Shown here: one piece after another, positions 5,312-7,236 of the stretch
How the letters are laid out: every line of letters starts with the position of its first letter
Position numbering within the stretch: position 1 is the stretch's first letter
Assembly (NCBI GenBank): GCA_002482845.1
Contig: DLGT01000029.1
Coordinates: 380 to 7,615 of the forward strand
Direction: 5' to 3'
Origin: Saprospiraceae bacterium UBA7687
Lineage (GTDB): Bacteria > Bacteroidota > Bacteroidia > Chitinophagales > Saprospiraceae
DNA length: 7,236 bases
The notes under the pieces: generated by a model
Database searches by the model: none
Told to the model about the DNA's origin: nothing
What the model saw: the letters and a program-made list of their open reading frames with translations, nothing else
Position numbers and translations under genes: made by a program

Positions 5312-7236
5312 CTACTTAATTAAAGTTAATGTATTACTAGACGTCTCGACCTTTCCATTTAAATACTCGATTTCATAAAAGTATACATAAACTCCAGGAG
5401 ATACAAAGTTTCCATTATAGCTTCCATCCCATCCATTATTATTTGTATCATCTATAATATTTGATTGGCTAAAAACTTTGGAGCCCCATCTGTCATAAAT
5501 TGAAAACTGTGTTATTTGCTTCATTTCTGGACTTAATAAGATTTTGAAAACATCATTAGACCCATCGCCATTTGGACTGAAAATATTAGGTAAATCTGTT
5601 ATAATCTCTTTAACTTCTACTGTTATTTGTTTACTATCACTACAATCATCCCCGTATAAATAAGATAATGTATATGTAGTAGTAACTAACGGTAAGGCTA
5701 ATGGATCAGTGCAATCACTGCAACTGAGAGTAATAGCCGGAGACCAATTTAAATCATAAATGGAATTAGAAGCTACTACTATCAACTGGATAGTCCCATC
5801 TGGATTTGCTTGTTGACTTAAAATGACTTCTGGAATGGAAACATCTTCTACCATCAAATTTATGGTCTCTTCACATCCTTCCATATTTGCAATTATAATG
5901 GTATTGATGCCTGGCAAAAGCGATGTTGTATATGGCAAAGTCAATACAGGAGCTTGTATAGTTCCATTTACAGAAATATCATATGGTCCTAAGTGAGACG
6001 CTGATTCAATAGTAAATTTTATATCTTCAATATCACAACCATAAATTAAAGTATCAAAAGCTTCAAAACTTGTGTAATTCAGTTGAACCATGACCAAACT
6101 ATCACAACCGTTTACAGATTCATTTTCAAGAATTACACTCCCTTCTTGCCTATTTATGTTAAAAATTTCGCCACCGATATCGATTATCTTAGTTTCATCA
6201 CAATAACTCGCTTCAAAAACGCCCATAGATGGCGGATAAAAAGTGACATTGACATTATAGATGGTATCACAGCTAATATCATCATTAGAAAACACCTTCA
6301 CACTACCTGTAGATCTGGATTGAGTAAATATTTCTCCACCAATTGAAAAAGTATCTTTATCACATAATACTGGATTAATATCGAATTCAAGAGGTAGCAG
6401 CGTTTCAAAATCAAAAGTGGTATTTAATGAAAACACACAAGTTCTATTACTTTCTACCACTATACTATCAATCTGAAACGTAACTGTCTCGTTTGCTGGC
6501 CATTGGTTTATAGAAAACGGCTGGCCAACTCCGACACATATATTTATATCAGTCGTTCCTATTGGACTGGTCAACATGATTTCTTGATTTACACTAATTC
6601 CTGAAGGAATAGAAGAAGCTCCAATAAAAACACTAGCTGGACCACCACTTGACTGGTTTATATTCAGAACATTACAACTTCCTTCACAGATTTGATCAAA
6701 ACCAGTAATTGAAACATTAGGCTTTGAAACTTTGGTAAGGGTAATTATAGCACTGGTTTTAGGACACAATATGCCATCTCCAACTTCATAGATAAATTCA
6801 AACGAACTTCCTGCCCCTGTAGGTGTGAATACACCATTCACAATAGGTTGATTTTGAAAGAAAAAAGTACCTCCAGCATCAGCATTAACATCTATATAAT
6901 CATTCAAATTTAAGGTTTCCCCTTCACAAAATGTATTTGTTTGATCTACTCCAGGATTTAGAGAGTTTTGCAGACTTATGTTAATCCTAGCCGTATCGTT
7001 TGGACAAGGTAAAACGTTTTGTATAACATAATAAAATGTAAATAGACCTGGCTGTATTCCATTTGTAGTCCACACGCTACCATTCAAGCCAATGTGATTA
7101 TCATGATTTAAAACAATTCCAGTTTTGTTTGGAGTATTTACTATTGACAAAATGTCAATGACCGATCCAACACACGAACTAATGTTTACATCTGGACCAG
7201 CAGTATTAAATGGATTAATAGCTATATTAATCCTTG
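5312..7236 (-). CDS. Secreted adhesin-like protein with type IX secretion type B C-terminal domain (5' end outside window)
   Basis: The frame is open from the right edge to the stop TAG at 5312-5314, with 640 residues visible. The TTG codon at 7148-7150 is not the start: the frame continues upstream without a stop (RINIAINPFNTAGPDVN), and those residues complete a repeat. Order by visible residue: two Ig-like repeats 1-169; an unassigned beta-rich segment 170-284; two GGEIF repeats about 285-389; a SprB-like segment 390-490; an Ig-like motif with CSDC 494-542; the sorting domain 545-640. Inferred role: a large surface or released adhesin, exported by Sec and then by the type IX system, with the sorting domain removed or processed at the outer membrane. 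The frame shows no break. A PorP/SprF-like partner gene often follows proteins with this C-terminus, but here a second modular protein follows in the same orientation. Confidence 0.93.
   Translation of the reverse strand, partial: RINIAINPFNTAGPDVNISSCVGSVIDILSIVNTPNKTGIVLNHDNHIGLNGSVWTTNGIQPGLFTFYYVIQNVLPCPNDTARINISLQNSLNPGVDQTNTFCEGETLNLNDYIDVNADAGGTFFFQNQPIVNGVFTPTGAGSSFEFIYEVGDGILCPKTSAIITLTKVSKPNVSITGFDQICEGSCNVLNINQSSGGPASVFIGASSIPSGISVNQEIMLTSPIGTTDINICVGVGQPFSINQWPANETVTFQIDSIVVESNRTCVFSLNTTFDFETLLPLEFDINPVLCDKDTFSIGGEIFTQSRSTGSVKVFSNDDISCDTIYNVNVTFYPPSMGVFEASYCDETKIIDIGGEIFNINRQEGSVILENESVNGCDSLVMVQLNYTSFEAFDTLIYGCDIEDIKFTIESASHLGPYDISVNGTIQAPVLTLPYTTSLLPGINTIIIANMEGCEETINLMVEDVSIPEVILSQQANPDGTIQLIVVASNSIYDLNWSPAITLSCSDCTDPLALPLVTTTYTLSYLYGDDCSDSKQITVEVKEIITDLPNIFSPNGDGSNDVFKILLSPEMKQITQFSIYDRWGSKVFSQSNIIDDTNNNGWDGSYNGNFVSPGVYVYFYEIEYLNGKVETSSNTLTLIK
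5315..5602 (-). other. Gliding motility-associated / type IX secretion type B sorting domain
   Basis: The last 96 residues, starting ITDLPNIFSPNGDGSNDVFK. Family landmarks in order are LPNIFSPNGDGSND, FSIYDRWGSKVFS, GWDGSYNGN and VSPGVYVYFYEIEY, ending NTLTLIK at the stop. This is the pattern of the TIGR04131 / CHU_C (PF13585) domain, known as the type B signal for the Bacteroidota type IX secretion system. Length and position at the extreme C-terminus fit the family. It is the strongest functional assignment in the window. Confidence 0.95.
5609..5755 (-). other. Ig-like module with WSP...CSDC motif preceding the sorting domain
   Basis: Visible residues 494-542: LNWSPAITLSCSDCTDP, LVTTTYTLSYLYGDDC, KQITVEV. 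The WSP-x-LSC-x-DC-x-P-(x)n-TTTYT pattern is typical of the last Ig-like module before the sorting domain in Bacteroidota adhesins. It directly adjoins the sorting domain and probably acts as its folded spacer. Confidence 0.75.
6068..6382 (-). repeat. Two tandem GGEIF repeats of about 52 residues
   Basis: Visible residues about 285-335 and 336-389. The first reads LCDKDTFSIGGEIFTQSRST, GSVKV, SCDTIYNVNVTFYP; the second reads YCDETKIIDIGGEIFNINRQ, EGSVIL, GCDSLVMVQLNY. The pattern CD-(x)n-GGEIF-(x)n-GSV-(x)n-CDS/T-(x)n-V-L is a repeat I know from large secreted proteins of Saprospiria-like Bacteroidota. It has two cysteines per repeat. The function is unknown; it is probably a structural stalk element. 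Confidence 0.7.
6728..7234 (-). repeat. Two tandem Ig-like repeats of about 80-88 residues
   Basis: Visible residues 1-88 and 89-169. Both follow the spacing: a GxD motif (GPDVN / GVDQT), then C-xG (SCVGS / FCEGE), a hydrophobic stretch, a central glycine turn, F-YxV (FYYVI / FIYEV), CPxxxAxIxxxL (CPNDTARINISL / CPKTSAIITLT). Protein identity is low, so these are old repeats, unlike those in the neighbouring gene. The first repeat is completed only by residues up to the window edge, which shows that the coding region extends beyond it and that the array probably continues. Confidence 0.75.

Noticed and set aside
6083..6346. 87-codon plus-strand frame
   Set aside because: It is fully antisense to the GGEIF repeats of the right-hand adhesin, whose frame is well supported.
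7148..7150. TTG as start codon of the right-hand adhesin
   Set aside because: The frame continues without a stop to the window edge, and the extra residues complete an Ig-like repeat, so the true start is outside the window.

Overview
The window comes from a member of the Bacteroidota, most likely a Saprospiria- or Flavobacteriia-like marine or aquatic lineage. This is inferred from three things: the gliding-motility-associated (type B) type IX secretion C-terminal domain at 5315-5602, the Ig/PKD-like and GC-D-S adhesin repeats, and a Bacteroidota-style promoter motif (TTG-N17-TAnnTTTG). No taxonomic search was possible.

Both genes lie on the minus strand, and both are cut by a window edge. 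Reading in the direction of transcription (right to left), the first is the 3' end of a large secreted adhesin gene (5312-7236). It holds tandem Ig-like repeats and ends in a complete type IX secretion sorting domain. Next comes an AT-rich spacer of about 609 bp (4703-5311). The spacer holds a plausible promoter, a tandem direct repeat just upstream of it, and a 9-bp dyad. The second gene begins at 4702 and is still open at base 1. It encodes at least 1567 residues with no stop codon.

The second gene is a mosaic of duplicated modules. After a signal peptide come two copies of a 112-residue fibronectin-III-like module (A), two copies of a 117-residue beta-rich module (B), and four copies of a carbohydrate-binding-like module (C, three close and one divergent). 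At least four Ig/SprB-like modules (D) then run off the left edge. Modules A, B and C resemble accessory modules of secreted polysaccharide-degrading enzymes of Bacteroidota, but no catalytic domain is visible here.

The two products are probably both exported by Sec and then by the type IX system, and displayed on or released from the cell surface, where they could bind polysaccharides or surfaces. I see no RNA gene, CRISPR array, insertion sequence or enzyme in the window. The short plus-strand open frames all lie antisense to these repeat-rich genes or in the spacer, and I regard them as chance.
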